Made by a program: the position numbers and the translations under genes | In this document: positions 41,648-49,602 of the stretch, in pieces | How the letters are laid out: the number at the start of each line of letters is the position of its first letter | Numbering within the stretch: the stretch's first letter is position 1 | From: HGW-17 sp964516435 | GTDB lineage: Bacteria > Myxococcota_A > Polyangia > HGW-17 | Direction of reading: 5' to 3' | NCBI GenBank assembly: GCA_964516435.1 | Contig: CAZEZP010000092.1 | Location: 80,775 to 144,774 of the forward strand | Length of the DNA: 64,000 bases | Notes under the pieces: generated by a model | Seen by the model: the letters and a program-made list of their open reading frames with translations, nothing else | Told to the model about the DNA's origin: nothing | The model's database searches: none

Positions 41648-42286
41648 ATGAAACGCAATTCTTTTCTTCCTGTTTTTCTTTTTTTCGCATTGTTTCCCGC
41701 CATTTCGCATGCCCAGTACATGGAGCCCGGCGATGGACTGACGCCGTTCTTCGAACCCCACCGCTTCGGATGGGTGCATGAGGGGGGCCTGGGCGCTGCC
41801 TATCTCACCGGCGAGGGCCGCGACAATTACGTCGGCGGCGGCGGCGGCTACTACACCGGACTTTTCCGTCCGCAGCCCAGCCTGGCGTTCGGCATCCACG
41901 TCGCAGCGGGTGGCATGGACCTGGGCACGGCCTACGAGGTGAACCAGTCCATCAATTACGGGCTGGTCGCCGGCGAAGGCCGCGTGTACATCCCGGCCGG
42001 CATGCTGGATTTCTGGGGAAGCGTGGTGCTGGGCGGCGGCCGGCTGGACAAGGTCACGCCGGATCCCAATGGTGGATACGAAGAGGTCTCCGAGGTCCTG
42101 ACCGGCACCGTGCTGGGCTTCGGCGCGGGCGGCGACTTCTACCTGACCCCCACTCTTTCCGTGGGCGCCCACCTGCGCATGTACCGGCTCTATCCCCGCG
42201 AGGAGGAGCAGACCGGCGACGTTTCCAACGCCCAGTTCGTGGGCATGTGGATGACCGTCGGCGTCAACGCGGCATGGCATTTTTGA
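41648..42286 (+). CDS. Small outer-membrane beta-barrel protein
   Basis: 212 residues. A Sec signal peptide (about 1-20, ending SHA) is followed by Gly- and aromatic-rich alternating strands (WVHEGGLGAAYLTGEG, YVGGGGGYYTGLF) ending in the typical hydrophobic aromatic strand (MTVGVNAAWHF), as OmpW/Opacity-type barrels do. No family is named. The start is supported by GCGGAGG upstream. It is followed by a small lipoprotein gene 37 bp later with which it may be cotranscribed. Confidence 0.65.
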   Translation: MKRNSFLPVFLFFALFPAISHAQYMEPGDGLTPFFEPHRFGWVHEGGLGAAYLTGEGRDNYVGGGGGYYTGLFRPQPSLAFGIHVAAGGMDLGTAYEVNQSINYGLVAGEGRVYIPAGMLDFWGSVVLGGGRLDKVTPDPNGGYEEVSEVLTGTVLGFGAGGDFYLTPTLSVGAHLRMYRLYPREEEQTGDVSNAQFVGMWMTVGVNAAWHF

Positions 42287-42323
42287 TTTTACGTTATAAA
42301 TTTCCATAAAAAGAGAGTAAAAA

Positions 42324-42554
42324 ATGAAAAAAATTATTGCAATCTCTTCTCTGTTTTTGATGTTTTCCCTGATGGGCTGCTATGTGAGCGACGCGCCGCC
42401 ACAGGACGCCCGCGCGGCCCATTCTCCCGCGGCGTATGGCGAAGGCGAATACGATCAGGAAGCGGATGGCAAGGGGGGAGATGTTCCGCCTCCAGCCCCC
42501 GGAACGTCCGAGAGCGAGACGGACGGTCCCGTGGATCCCGGCCCGTCGTGGTGA
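42324..42554 (+). CDS. Small lipoprotein
   Basis: 76 residues. A clear lipoprotein signal with lipobox LMGC (Cys19) precedes an acidic, Pro/Gly/Asp-rich, low-complexity tail (YGEGEYDQEADGKGGD), with no predicted fold. It would be a short extended chain on the membrane surface. AAAGAGAG precedes the ATG in a very AT-rich segment, and CDS codon use turns GC-rich again after the signal peptide. Function unknown. Confidence 0.6.
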   Translation: MKKIIAISSLFLMFSLMGCYVSDAPPQDARAAHSPAAYGEGEYDQEADGKGGDVPPPAPGTSESETDGPVDPGPSW

Positions 42555-42649
42555 ATCGGCACTTTCAACTTTCCATTCCGACCGGATTCTGATAGAGGTG
42601 CCTCCCATGGCCGGCCGCCGGCCCGAAACGGAGGTTGTCAACCGACGCC

Positions 42650-43924
42650 ATGAGCCGTTCTCCATTCTTTTCTCCCAGCGTGGGCATCGAGGCGATTTCG
42701 CTGTTCGTGCCGCGCCATTATTTCGATATCGCTGAACTGGCCCGCATCCGCGGTGTGGACGAGGAAAAGTTCACGGTAGGGCTGGGCTGCCAGAAGATGG
42801 CCATTCTGGGGCCCACCGAGGATCCCGTGACCATGGCGGCCAATGCCGGGCGGCAGTTGTTCGAGCGCGCGGGCGTGGAGCCCGGTGCCGTGGGCATGCT
42901 GCTGGTGGCCACGGAGAGCGCCGTAGACGAAAGCAAGCCCATGGCCGTCTACGTCCATGAGATGCTGGGGCTCTCCCGCCGCTGCCGGGTGCTGGACGTC
43001 AAGAACGCCTGCTATGCGGGCACGGCCGCGCTGCGCCTGGCCATGTCCTGGGCCGCCACGCCGGCCGCCGCAGGCCGCAAGGCGCTCGTCATCACCACCG
43101 ACGTGGCCTATTACGACCTGGCCTCCCCGGGAGAGCCCACCCAGGGCGCTGCCGCCGTGGCCATGCTCGTGTCCACCGAGCCCCGCATCCTCGTGCTGGA
43201 CAACCGCGTGGAAGCCACCTGGACCCGGGAAGTCATGGATTTCTGGCGGCCCACCTACCGCAACAGCGCGCTGGTGGACGGCCATTACTCCCTGCAGTGC
43301 TACCTGGAGGCCCTGCGGGGGGCGTACCTGCTGCACAAGGAAATGACGGGTCTGACGCTGGCGGATTTCCGGCACGTCCTGTTCCACACGCCTTTCCCCA
43401 AGATGGCGTACAAGGCGCATCGCCTGCTGTATGAACTCGAGGGGGGGCGCCTGGGACTGGGTATGACCGAGGAGGAGTCCTTCCACTGGAAGGTGCAGCC
43501 CACGCTTCGCGCCGCCCGCGAACTGGGCAACGTCTATACCAGTTCGGTGTTCGCCGCGCTCATTTCCCTCATCGAGGAGAACACGCTCTCTCCGGACCAG
43601 CAGATTGCGCTGTTTTCCTATGGCAGTGGCTCCTCGGCCGAGTTCCTGGCCGGTCGGGTGGGGCCAGGCATCGCCGAGTGGAACGGCAATACCGGGTTCA
43701 CCCAGGCACTGGAGGACCGCCGCCGCATCACCTACGAGGAATACCTGTTCTACCGGGCGGCTTTCGAGCAGCGCAACCGGGACGGATACTTCGTGGAGGA
43801 CACGCCCACGCCACAGGCTCCCTTCCTCTTTCTGGGCATCAAGAACCACAAGCGCCAGTATGCCTTCCTGCCCATGCGCGAAACGGCCGGGGAGGAGACC
43901 GGTGCCGCGCATCTGACGCATTGA
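42650..43924 (+). CDS. mvaS: Hydroxymethylglutaryl-CoA synthase
   Basis: Condenses acetyl-CoA and acetoacetyl-CoA to HMG-CoA, the first step specific to the mevalonate route to isoprenoids. 424 residues. The catalytic residues line up with the Gram-positive enzymes: Glu89 (LLVATESAVD), Cys121 (VKNACYAGTAAL) and His246 (LFHTPFPKMAYK); the Glu-Cys spacing of 32 equals that of the S. aureus enzyme. The start at 42650 is uncertain: GAGG lies 16 nt upstream, and a TTG at 42635 would sit too close to it. No other mevalonate or polyketide gene is nearby, so which pathway it serves is inferred. Confidence 0.9.
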   Translation: MSRSPFFSPSVGIEAISLFVPRHYFDIAELARIRGVDEEKFTVGLGCQKMAILGPTEDPVTMAANAGRQLFERAGVEPGAVGMLLVATESAVDESKPMAVYVHEMLGLSRRCRVLDVKNACYAGTAALRLAMSWAATPAAAGRKALVITTDVAYYDLASPGEPTQGAAAVAMLVSTEPRILVLDNRVEATWTREVMDFWRPTYRNSALVDGHYSLQCYLEALRGAYLLHKEMTGLTLADFRHVLFHTPFPKMAYKAHRLLYELEGGRLGLGMTEEESFHWKVQPTLRAARELGNVYTSSVFAALISLIEENTLSPDQQIALFSYGSGSSAEFLAGRVGPGIAEWNGNTGFTQALEDRRRITYEEYLFYRAAFEQRNRDGYFVEDTPTPQAPFLFLGIKNHKRQYAFLPMRETAGEETGAAHLTH

Positions 43925-43962
43925 CGGCTCCAGGAGATGAAAGCCATTCTCGAACATGGAAA

Positions 43963-43998
43963 AAATGGGTGAGCGGCCATTTCCTCCCTTGATTTTTT
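43963..43998 (+). terminator. Weak terminator-like hairpin after mvaS
   Basis: AAATGG (43963-43968) pairs with CCATTT (43977-43982) across an 8-nt loop. TTTTTTT at 43993-43999 follows about 10 nt later. The stem is short. A second AT-only hairpin (TTTTTCA/TGAAAAA, 43995-44015) overlaps and contains the recurrent 9-mer CGTGAAAAA. Confidence 0.3.
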
Positions 43999-44053
43999 TC
44001 AATTTCCGTGAAAAATTTCAGCCGGGTCGAAAACCCGACATCCGAAGTGGATC

Positions 44054-44590
44054 ATGATGGCCGATCGCAACGTATTTCAATGCAATGCCGAGGACGGCGA
44101 TCGTTTTTGCGCGGTGGCCGCGCGCTGCATGTTCATGGATCTAGAGGAATCCCTGACATTCGGGGACTTCCTCGACATGGCCGTGCCGAGACTGGCCGTG
44201 CCCGCGGCCGCCGATGCTTCCCGCCTGCTGGATGCCTTCCATGCGCGCGAATCCGAGAGTTCCACGGTGGTGCGCGACGGCATCGCCATTCCCCACGTCA
44301 TCCTGGAAGAGGTGGCGCATCCCGTCATGCTGCTGGTGCGTTGCCGCGGCGGCATCCGCTTTCCCGGCCAGGCGGCGCCCGTGTTCGCCCTGCTGATGCT
44401 CGTGGAAGGCTATGAGCACCGCTATTTCCACCTGCAGGCGCTGGCGGCACTTTCCCGCTGGGCGCACGCGCCGGATTTCATGCGCGGCTGGCTGGACGCC
44501 CCCTCGATGGAGACGCTGCGCAACACGCTCCTGGAACTGCACCGCACCCGTTGTTCCCTGAACGCTCCGGCGGTCATCGCCGGGCATTGA
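44054..44590 (+). CDS. PTS EIIA-type (PtsN/fructose-mannitol class) protein
   Basis: 178 residues. The phospho-acceptor segment of EIIA type-2 domains is visible: ARESESSTVVRDGIAIPH, whose final His would carry the phosphate, followed by VMLLVRCRGGIRFPGQAAPVFALLMLV. The N-terminal 35 residues do not match PtsN closely. No EI, HPr or EIIBC gene is nearby, so it is probably regulatory (PtsN-like). Two ATGs (44054, 44057) are possible; GTGGA lies just upstream. The stop is 6 bp before the GTG start of an MFS carrier, so the two are cotranscribed and the EIIA could regulate the carrier. Confidence 0.75.
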   Translation: MMADRNVFQCNAEDGDRFCAVAARCMFMDLEESLTFGDFLDMAVPRLAVPAAADASRLLDAFHARESESSTVVRDGIAIPHVILEEVAHPVMLLVRCRGGIRFPGQAAPVFALLMLVEGYEHRYFHLQALAALSRWAHAPDFMRGWLDAPSMETLRNTLLELHRTRCSLNAPAVIAGH

Positions 44591-44596
44591 CATTCC

Positions 44597-46024
44597 GTGC
44601 AGGAAACCGGCATCCCGACCCCGAATGGCTCCTCCTCCCGCCGCTGGTGGGTTCTGCTCGCCATGAGCCTGGTGGTGTTCGGCGGCTACTACGTCTATGA
44701 CGCCATCTCGCCGCTGCGGGCCGCCATGGAGGTGGAACTGGGCATCGGCCCGGCGGACTACGGGCTGCTGGTCGCCTTCTATTCCTGGCCCAACATCCTG
44801 GGCATCACGCTTCTGGGCGGAATCCTCATGGACCGCCGGGGCGTGCGCTTCGCCGGGGCGATCTTCGTGAGCCTGTGCATGGCCGGGGCGCTGCTCATGG
44901 CCGTGGGAGCGTCCGAATCCTTCCGGGAATCGGCGACGGCCCGCTGGCTGGGAAGCCGGATTTCCGGCGTCAGCGGTCCCCTGCTGGTGATGCTCGCGGG
45001 CCGGCTGCTGTTCGGATTCGGCGCCGAAGTGCTCATCGTGGCCCAGAACAAGGTGGTGGCCCGCTGGTTCGCCGGCCGGGAACTCGCGCTCGCCTTCGGC
45101 CTGAACCTGGTGGTCTGCCGGCTGGGGACGTTCGCGGCCTTCAACGCCAGCTCCTTCATCATCGATGTCCGGCAGACCTGGACGGCGGCGCCCGGCCCCG
45201 GCGGGCTGCTGGTCATGACGCCGCATCATCCCGGGCTGGAACTGGCCATGTGGACGGCGGCGGCCGTCATGACGGGATCCCTGGCGTTTTTTTTCGTCTA
45301 TGCTGCGCTCGAGCGGACTTCTCCCGGAACAGCCGGGCATGGCGAGGGATTTTCCTGGAAGAACCTGGCGGATCTCCTGCGCAACCGCACGTTCATGGCC
45401 ATCACGGTGCTGGGCGTATTCTTCTATTCGGCCATCTTTCCCTTCACGTCGTTCGCCACGGACATCCTGCAGAACAAGTTCGGTCTCTCCACCCGGATGG
45501 CCGGGGCGCTCCCGTCGTTGGTCATACTGTCCACCATCGCGGGCACGCCCCTGGCCGGATGGTTCGTGGACCGGCACGGCCGTCGCGTCACGCTCATGGC
45601 GGTGGGCTCGTTCCTCCTGCTCTTCGCTCACCTGCTGCTGGGGCTGACCATGCTGCCGCCCATCATCGCCATGGTTCTTCTGGGCCTGGCGTTTTCGCTG
45701 GTGCCGGCCGCCATGTGGCCATCTATCCCCCTTCTGGTGGAGGCACAGCACACGGGCACGGCATACGGGCTCATGGGCATGCTGCAGAACCTCGGGCTGT
45801 GGGGGGTTCCCCTGCTCATCGGCCACGTCACGGCGTGGACCAACCCTTCCGTGACGGGGGAAGCCGTGGCGCGGGGGCTTGCGGCCTGGGACTATACGGC
45901 GGCGGAACTGATGCTCGCATCCTTCGGCCTTTTTTCCATGGCGCTGGCGTGGCGGATGCGCCGGGGGCCCGATACGGCCCGCCTGGAATCCGGGGCATCG
46001 AAGTCCGAATCCCACGCGGGCTGA
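44597..46024 (+). CDS. Major facilitator superfamily transporter
   Basis: 475 residues with about 12 hydrophobic helices. The helix 2-3 loop has the MFS-type motif GGILMDRRGVRFAG, and GWFVDRHGRRVTLMAVG in the second half is its duplicate. The substrate cannot be predicted. The GTG at 44597 is chosen because the first helix follows about 18 residues later; the only other in-frame start, an ATG after that helix begins, would remove the first helix. It is translationally coupled to the EIIA-like gene. The 3' end with its stop codon is duplicated 60 bp downstream (see the repeat at 46005). Confidence 0.85.
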   Translation: MQETGIPTPNGSSSRRWWVLLAMSLVVFGGYYVYDAISPLRAAMEVELGIGPADYGLLVAFYSWPNILGITLLGGILMDRRGVRFAGAIFVSLCMAGALLMAVGASESFRESATARWLGSRISGVSGPLLVMLAGRLLFGFGAEVLIVAQNKVVARWFAGRELALAFGLNLVVCRLGTFAAFNASSFIIDVRQTWTAAPGPGGLLVMTPHHPGLELAMWTAAAVMTGSLAFFFVYAALERTSPGTAGHGEGFSWKNLADLLRNRTFMAITVLGVFFYSAIFPFTSFATDILQNKFGLSTRMAGALPSLVILSTIAGTPLAGWFVDRHGRRVTLMAVGSFLLLFAHLLLGLTMLPPIIAMVLLGLAFSLVPAAMWPSIPLLVEAQHTGTAYGLMGMLQNLGLWGVPLLIGHVTAWTNPSVTGEAVARGLAAWDYTAAELMLASFGLFSMALAWRMRRGPDTARLESGASKSESHAG

Positions 46025-46091
46025 ATGCGGACCCGCCGGGCAGTACGCGGCTCGGTTGCTGAGCCCGAATCCCACGCGGGCTGAATGCGGA
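46005..46091 (+). repeat. Duplicated gene end: 27-bp direct repeat including the MFS stop codon
   Basis: A 27-bp sequence starting CCGAATCCCACGCGGGCTGA occurs at 46005-46031, spanning the last codons and stop of the MFS gene, and again at 46065-46091, exactly 60 bp later. The core CCCACGCGGG is partly palindromic. The second copy lies in the convergent gap before the prepilin peptidase. The copies are identical over 27 bp. Confidence 0.8.
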
Positions 46092-46118
46092 TTTACGCCC
46101 TGGATCTTCTCTGGATCC

Positions 46119-46685
46119 TCAGGGAGAGAAAATGGAGGAAAGCAGGTTGATCTCGGGAACGAGGATGGCCGCAAGCGTCCAGAGGCCGCCCAGGGCGATG
46201 GCCACGCCATAGGGTAGCGGGGTGGTGGGCAGTTCGGAGAGCTTCACGCGGGGCGATCCCGGTGCAAGCCAGGTCACGAAAGCGGTTTTCAGGTTCACCA
46301 GCGTGCGTTTCAGGTGGCCGTGCAGGATCACCCAGAAGATGGCGAAGAAGAAGCCGGCCATGACCACGTGGACGATTCCCGCGAGCACCAGGGGCCATCC
46401 CAGGAGCGTTCCCAGCGCGCCCATGAGTTTGACGTCGCCCATTTCCATGGCCCCCAGAAGCGCCAGGAAGAGAAACACGCCCAGCCCCGTGATGCCGCCG
46501 CCTGCCGCCAGCGCAAGCCCGGAAAGGCCGTGGAACGCGCCCCACAGGAACATCCCGGCCAGCGTGCCGAACAGCACCACGCCGTTGGGAATCTCGCGCG
46601 ATTTCAGATCCGTCCAGGTGGAAATGCCCAGCATCAGCGTGGCAGCGATGCCGGTCAGCCAGAAATGCAGGGAGACGTCGGGCAC
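46119..46685 (-). CDS. cpaA: Prepilin peptidase (A24, CpaA/TadV type)
   Basis: 188 residues with about five to six membrane helices. The two aspartates of A24 peptidases are present: Asp26 in STWTDLKSREIPN and Asp84 in EMGDVKLMG, the GxGDxK-like site. The size and lack of a methylase domain are typical of the short Tad/Cpa enzymes that cleave Flp pilin after Gly. The Flp pilin gene ends 21 bp upstream in the same direction, so they are probably an operon. It ends 95 bp from the MFS gene, convergent. Confidence 0.88.
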   Translation of the reverse strand: MPDVSLHFWLTGIAATLMLGISTWTDLKSREIPNGVVLFGTLAGMFLWGAFHGLSGLALAAGGGITGLGVFLFLALLGAMEMGDVKLMGALGTLLGWPLVLAGIVHVVMAGFFFAIFWVILHGHLKRTLVNLKTAFVTWLAPGSPRVKLSELPTTPLPYGVAIALGGLWTLAAILVPEINLLSSIFSP

Positions 46686-46705
46686 GAACGGAAGGGAAAA
46701 AGGGC

Positions 46706-46966
46706 CTACTGGGCGCCCGTGTTCATCTGGCCGAAGGTCTTGAGGGTCTTGGTGTCGGTATGCGTGTTCATGGCCGCCTGGGTGGTGGGTGTCACGTTGG
46801 TGTCGCCGGCCAGGGCGTTGGCGGCGCCGCCGAACAGGCGGCGGATGTCGTCGCCGAACAGCGTGACGACGCCGATGGCGGCGATGGCGATCAGGGCGAC
46901 GATGATGATGTACTCGGTGAGACCTTGACCTTTGTTCTCATTGCGAAGGCGATTGACGAGTTTCAT
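46706..46966 (-). CDS. flp: Flp/Tad-type pilin
   Basis: 86 residues. The class-IVb signature is clear: a short charged leader (MKLVNRLRNENKG), the cleavage region with Glu at +5 (G-QGLTEYIIIVALIAIAA), and a hydrophobic helix. The C-terminal half is small and Thr/Ala-rich, longer than minimal Flp pilins. AAGGAGACTCCCC gives a strong ribosome site, and a stem-loop lies immediately 5' of it. The gene for its peptidase follows. No other tad genes (rcpA, tadA-C) are in the window. Confidence 0.9.
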   Translation of the reverse strand: MKLVNRLRNENKGQGLTEYIIIVALIAIAAIGVVTLFGDDIRRLFGGAANALAGDTNVTPTTQAAMNTHTDTKTLKTFGQMNTGAQ

Positions 46967-46979
46967 GGGGAGTCTCCTT

Positions 46980-47006
46980 TCACAGAAGGGGAAGGAACCT
47001 CTGTGA
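46980..47006 (-). promoter_or_regulatory. Stem-loop just upstream of the flp ribosome site
   Basis: Read on the minus strand, TCACAGA and TCTGTGA are 7-bp arms with a 13-nt loop. The 3' arm is followed directly by AAGGAG, the ribosome site of flp. It lies between the stop of the 47010 gene and the pilin start, so it may be an RNA structure that controls pilin translation, or a transcript end. Confidence 0.45.
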
Positions 47007-47009
47007 CAC

Positions 47010-47519
47010 TTAAGGTGTACCGCGATCCCCGGTGATGCGGCCATCGGTCATCTGACGGATTTTTCGGCCGCGTTCGATCCGCGCCTGGGCGCGCCGGTGC
47101 CGCCGGGCCAGTTTTTTCAGATAGAAGGCGGGACCTTCCAGGGTGCAGGAATCTTTTTCCCAGCGGATCCGGATGTCGGGGGCGAGGTAGTAATCCGCCC
47201 GGAAGCCGGCCACGAACCGCTCGTTTTCCGTGTGCACCCGATATCCCAGTCGCAATAACTCGCGCTCCAGCACGCGGGGGCCGAGTCCATCGAAGGCAGA
47301 AAAATCCAGTTGGAGTGAAATCCATTTCAGATCCCGGTACTTCACGGTGGCCAGCAGGACGGAAAAGACGGCGGAAGCGGCCAGGGTTCCCACCAGGAGA
47401 CGCGGTATCTGCACGTTCTGCAGCCAGTACCAGGAAGAAAAGAAGGCGACGGGGAAGAAGAGGAAGAAAGCCGTGAGGAAGAAGGAAAACCAGAGAAAGC
47501 AGCGGCGGGAGCGGTTCAT
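47010..47519 (-). CDS. Hypothetical membrane protein upstream of flp
   Basis: 169 residues with two N-terminal membrane helices (about 7-30 and 36-60) and a basic, soluble C-terminal part (LARRHRRAQARIERGRK). Not recognised. The start is uncertain: ATG at 47519 is preferred, but a GTG at 47540 is in frame, and neither has a strong ribosome site. It is transcribed with flp and the prepilin peptidase and may belong to the pilus assembly set. Its start is only 37 bp from the ligase gene stop at 47557 on the same strand. Confidence 0.5.
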   Translation of the reverse strand: MNRSRRCFLWFSFFLTAFFLFFPVAFFSSWYWLQNVQIPRLLVGTLAASAVFSVLLATVKYRDLKWISLQLDFSAFDGLGPRVLERELLRLGYRVHTENERFVAGFRADYYLAPDIRIRWEKDSCTLEGPAFYLKKLARRHRRAQARIERGRKIRQMTDGRITGDRGTP

Positions 47520-47556
47520 GGTGCCGCATGATGCGGGCACGCCCCCGAAAAGTCAA

Positions 47557-49242
47557 CTACAACTGCCAGGGGGTTCCCTCGAATTCCATGCGGCGCAGCA
47601 TCTTGCGCTTGACCTTGCCGGACTGGGTCTTGGGCAGTTCGGTGACGTACTGCACCTTGCGCGGATACTTGTAGGGCGCGGCCACGTTCTTGACGTGATC
47701 CTGCAGTTCCTTGGTGAGTTCTTCGCTGGGGGTGTAGCCCGGACGCAGCACGATGAAGGCCTTGACGACCTTGTCGCGCAGGGGATCCGGGCTTTCCACG
47801 GCGGCGGCCTCGAACACGGCCGGATGGCTCATGAGCGCGCTTTCCACGTCGAACGGGCTGATGCGGTAGCCGGACGCCTTGATGACGTCGTCGGCGCGGC
47901 CGATGAACCAGAAGTAGCCGTTCTCGTCTTCGCGCAGCACGTCGCCGGTGTAGAACCAGCCATTGCGGAACACTTCGGCCGTGGCCTCGGGCTTGTTGAG
48001 GTATTCCTTCATCATGCCGGGGTGCGAGTCGATCTTCACGCACAGCACGCCGGGCTCGCCTTTCTTCACGGGCCGCAGTTCCGTCTTGCCCTCCTCGTCG
48101 TCCTCGGGGGTTTCCATCAACTGGATGACGATGCCCGGGCCGGGCCGTCCGCAGGACCCCGGATAGATGGGCATCCCCACCATGTTGTGCACATAGACCA
48201 TGCATTCGCTCATGCCGATGCCGTCGCGGATGGTGATGCCGAAGCGGCGCTTGACCTGTTCCATGGTGTCGGGGGTCAGCGGTTCGCCGGCGCTGGTGCC
48301 CTCGCGCCACTTCGACAGGTCGTAGCGCTTCTCGGCATCCTCGACCTTGAGCAGCATGCGGTACATGGTGGGCGTGCCGATGAACACGGTGATGCCGTAC
48401 GTCTGGAAGAGCTCGAACCACTTCTCGGGGTTGAACGCGCCCAGTTCGTGGTACAGCACGATGCTCATGCCGCGGTGCAGCGCGAACAGGAACGAGGAGG
48501 AGACGGGCAGCAGCCAGCCCACCTCGGCCGGGCAGGCGATGGTGTCCGGGGTGTCGTAGTGGTACCAGTAGCGGGCCAGGTATTCGTACGCCAGGCCGTA
48601 GCGGTGATAGTGCACGACGCCCTTGGGATCGCCGGTGGTGCCGGACGTGTAGGCGATGAACGCGATGTCGTCGTTGCGCGTGTCGGCGCAGGTGAATTCG
48701 TCGGAAGCCTCGGCCATCAACTGCTCGAACTTCAGGTGGCGCGGGTTGGTGGTGGTCTGGCCGAGATAGTCGAACACGATGACGTGCTCGAGCGTTTTGG
48801 CCTCGTCGCGGATGGCGTCCACCACGTCCACGAGCTGCGGGGTGGTCACGATCACCTTCACCTTGGCGTCGTTGCAGCGGTACAGGATGTCCTTCTCGCG
48901 GAACATCGTGGAGGTGGGAATGAACGCGCCGCCGCACTTGGTGGCGGCCAGGGCGCACACGTAGAACTCGATCTGGTTGCTCACGCGCAGCAGCAGCACG
49001 TCGTTGCGCTTGAAGCCGAGCCTGGTGAGCACGTTGGCGAACTTGTTGGTGAGCCGGCGCAGTTCGTCATACGTGATGGAGCGTTTTTCGCCCTTGCTGT
49101 TTTCCCAGTAGATGGCGACCCGGTTCCCCAGGCCGCGTTCGCACACGGCATCCGAGGAAGCGTACCCGATGTTGAGTTTCTCGGGGATGAAGGACCACGG
49201 GTTGTGTGAATTCCATTCTTTTTCGTAATTGAACTCTGTCAT
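47557..49242 (-). CDS. AMP-forming acyl-CoA synthetase (benzoate/MACS-like)
   Basis: 561 residues of the ANL superfamily. AYTSGTTGDPKGVVHYH is the ATP loop; the C-terminal LPKTQSGKVKRKML carries the catalytic Lys. The protein resembles benzoate-CoA ligase and MACS-type ligases of short/aromatic acids, and differs from the ligase at 39577. The start at 49242 has AAGGAAAGG upstream; the open frame runs much further 5' (to 51540) but only as an antisense shadow of the aconitase gene. It is the last gene before a 360-bp divergent gap. Confidence 0.92.
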   Translation of the reverse strand: MTEFNYEKEWNSHNPWSFIPEKLNIGYASSDAVCERGLGNRVAIYWENSKGEKRSITYDELRRLTNKFANVLTRLGFKRNDVLLLRVSNQIEFYVCALAATKCGGAFIPTSTMFREKDILYRCNDAKVKVIVTTPQLVDVVDAIRDEAKTLEHVIVFDYLGQTTTNPRHLKFEQLMAEASDEFTCADTRNDDIAFIAYTSGTTGDPKGVVHYHRYGLAYEYLARYWYHYDTPDTIACPAEVGWLLPVSSSFLFALHRGMSIVLYHELGAFNPEKWFELFQTYGITVFIGTPTMYRMLLKVEDAEKRYDLSKWREGTSAGEPLTPDTMEQVKRRFGITIRDGIGMSECMVYVHNMVGMPIYPGSCGRPGPGIVIQLMETPEDDEEGKTELRPVKKGEPGVLCVKIDSHPGMMKEYLNKPEATAEVFRNGWFYTGDVLREDENGYFWFIGRADDVIKASGYRISPFDVESALMSHPAVFEAAAVESPDPLRDKVVKAFIVLRPGYTPSEELTKELQDHVKNVAAPYKYPRKVQYVTELPKTQSGKVKRKMLRRMEFEGTPWQL

Positions 49243-49602
49243 GGTGCCTTTCCTTCTGGTTGTGTGGTTGACGAGAACAAGTACCTTGCTGCCAAGGTTT
49301 TTCACGATTGCCGGCAATGCTTTACACGAAAGCCCCCCGGCTTGCAAGCTGAAAGGTCGTGAAAAAACTCGGAAAATCACGGGAAAAACCGTGATGAAAA
49401 GAACGATTCGCATCGCCGCCGCGCGCCTACTTTTGAACTTGAGTTTTGTCCCGACTTGGGTATAAGAGGGCGATTTCCGTTTTTCCCCGGATTTTCCGGT
49501 GCCGTCCAGTCCCTGGAAGCCAGGTCTTTTCTCCTGCGGACGAGGCGCTGGAAGAAGCGGAGAATGCGCGTCCGCCGTGCGCGGGCAGACAGAAAGTGTC
49601 GC
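49243..49602. promoter_or_regulatory. 360-bp divergent gap between acyl-CoA ligase and aconitase-ATP-citrate lyase operon
   Basis: No gene is seen. It contains TTTTTCACG (49298-49306) and its reverse complement (49358-49366), and the perfect inverted repeat ATCACGG-N6-CCGTGAT (49376-49395), which has the size of a dimeric repressor site. These lie between the two divergent start codons. TTGACGAG at 49269-49276 and other AT-rich segments may form promoters, but no pair is convincing. Confidence 0.45.

Noticed and set aside
42650..43924. The HMG-CoA synthase as part of a trans-AT polyketide beta-branching cassette
   Set aside because: No acyl carrier protein, ketosynthase or enoyl-CoA hydratase lies within the window around it.
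44028..44045. GGGT-loop-ACCC hairpin (CGGGT-CGAAA-ACCCG) as terminator before the EIIA gene
   Set aside because: The 5-bp stem is followed by no T-run and lies in the leader of the next gene. It may be a chance pair.
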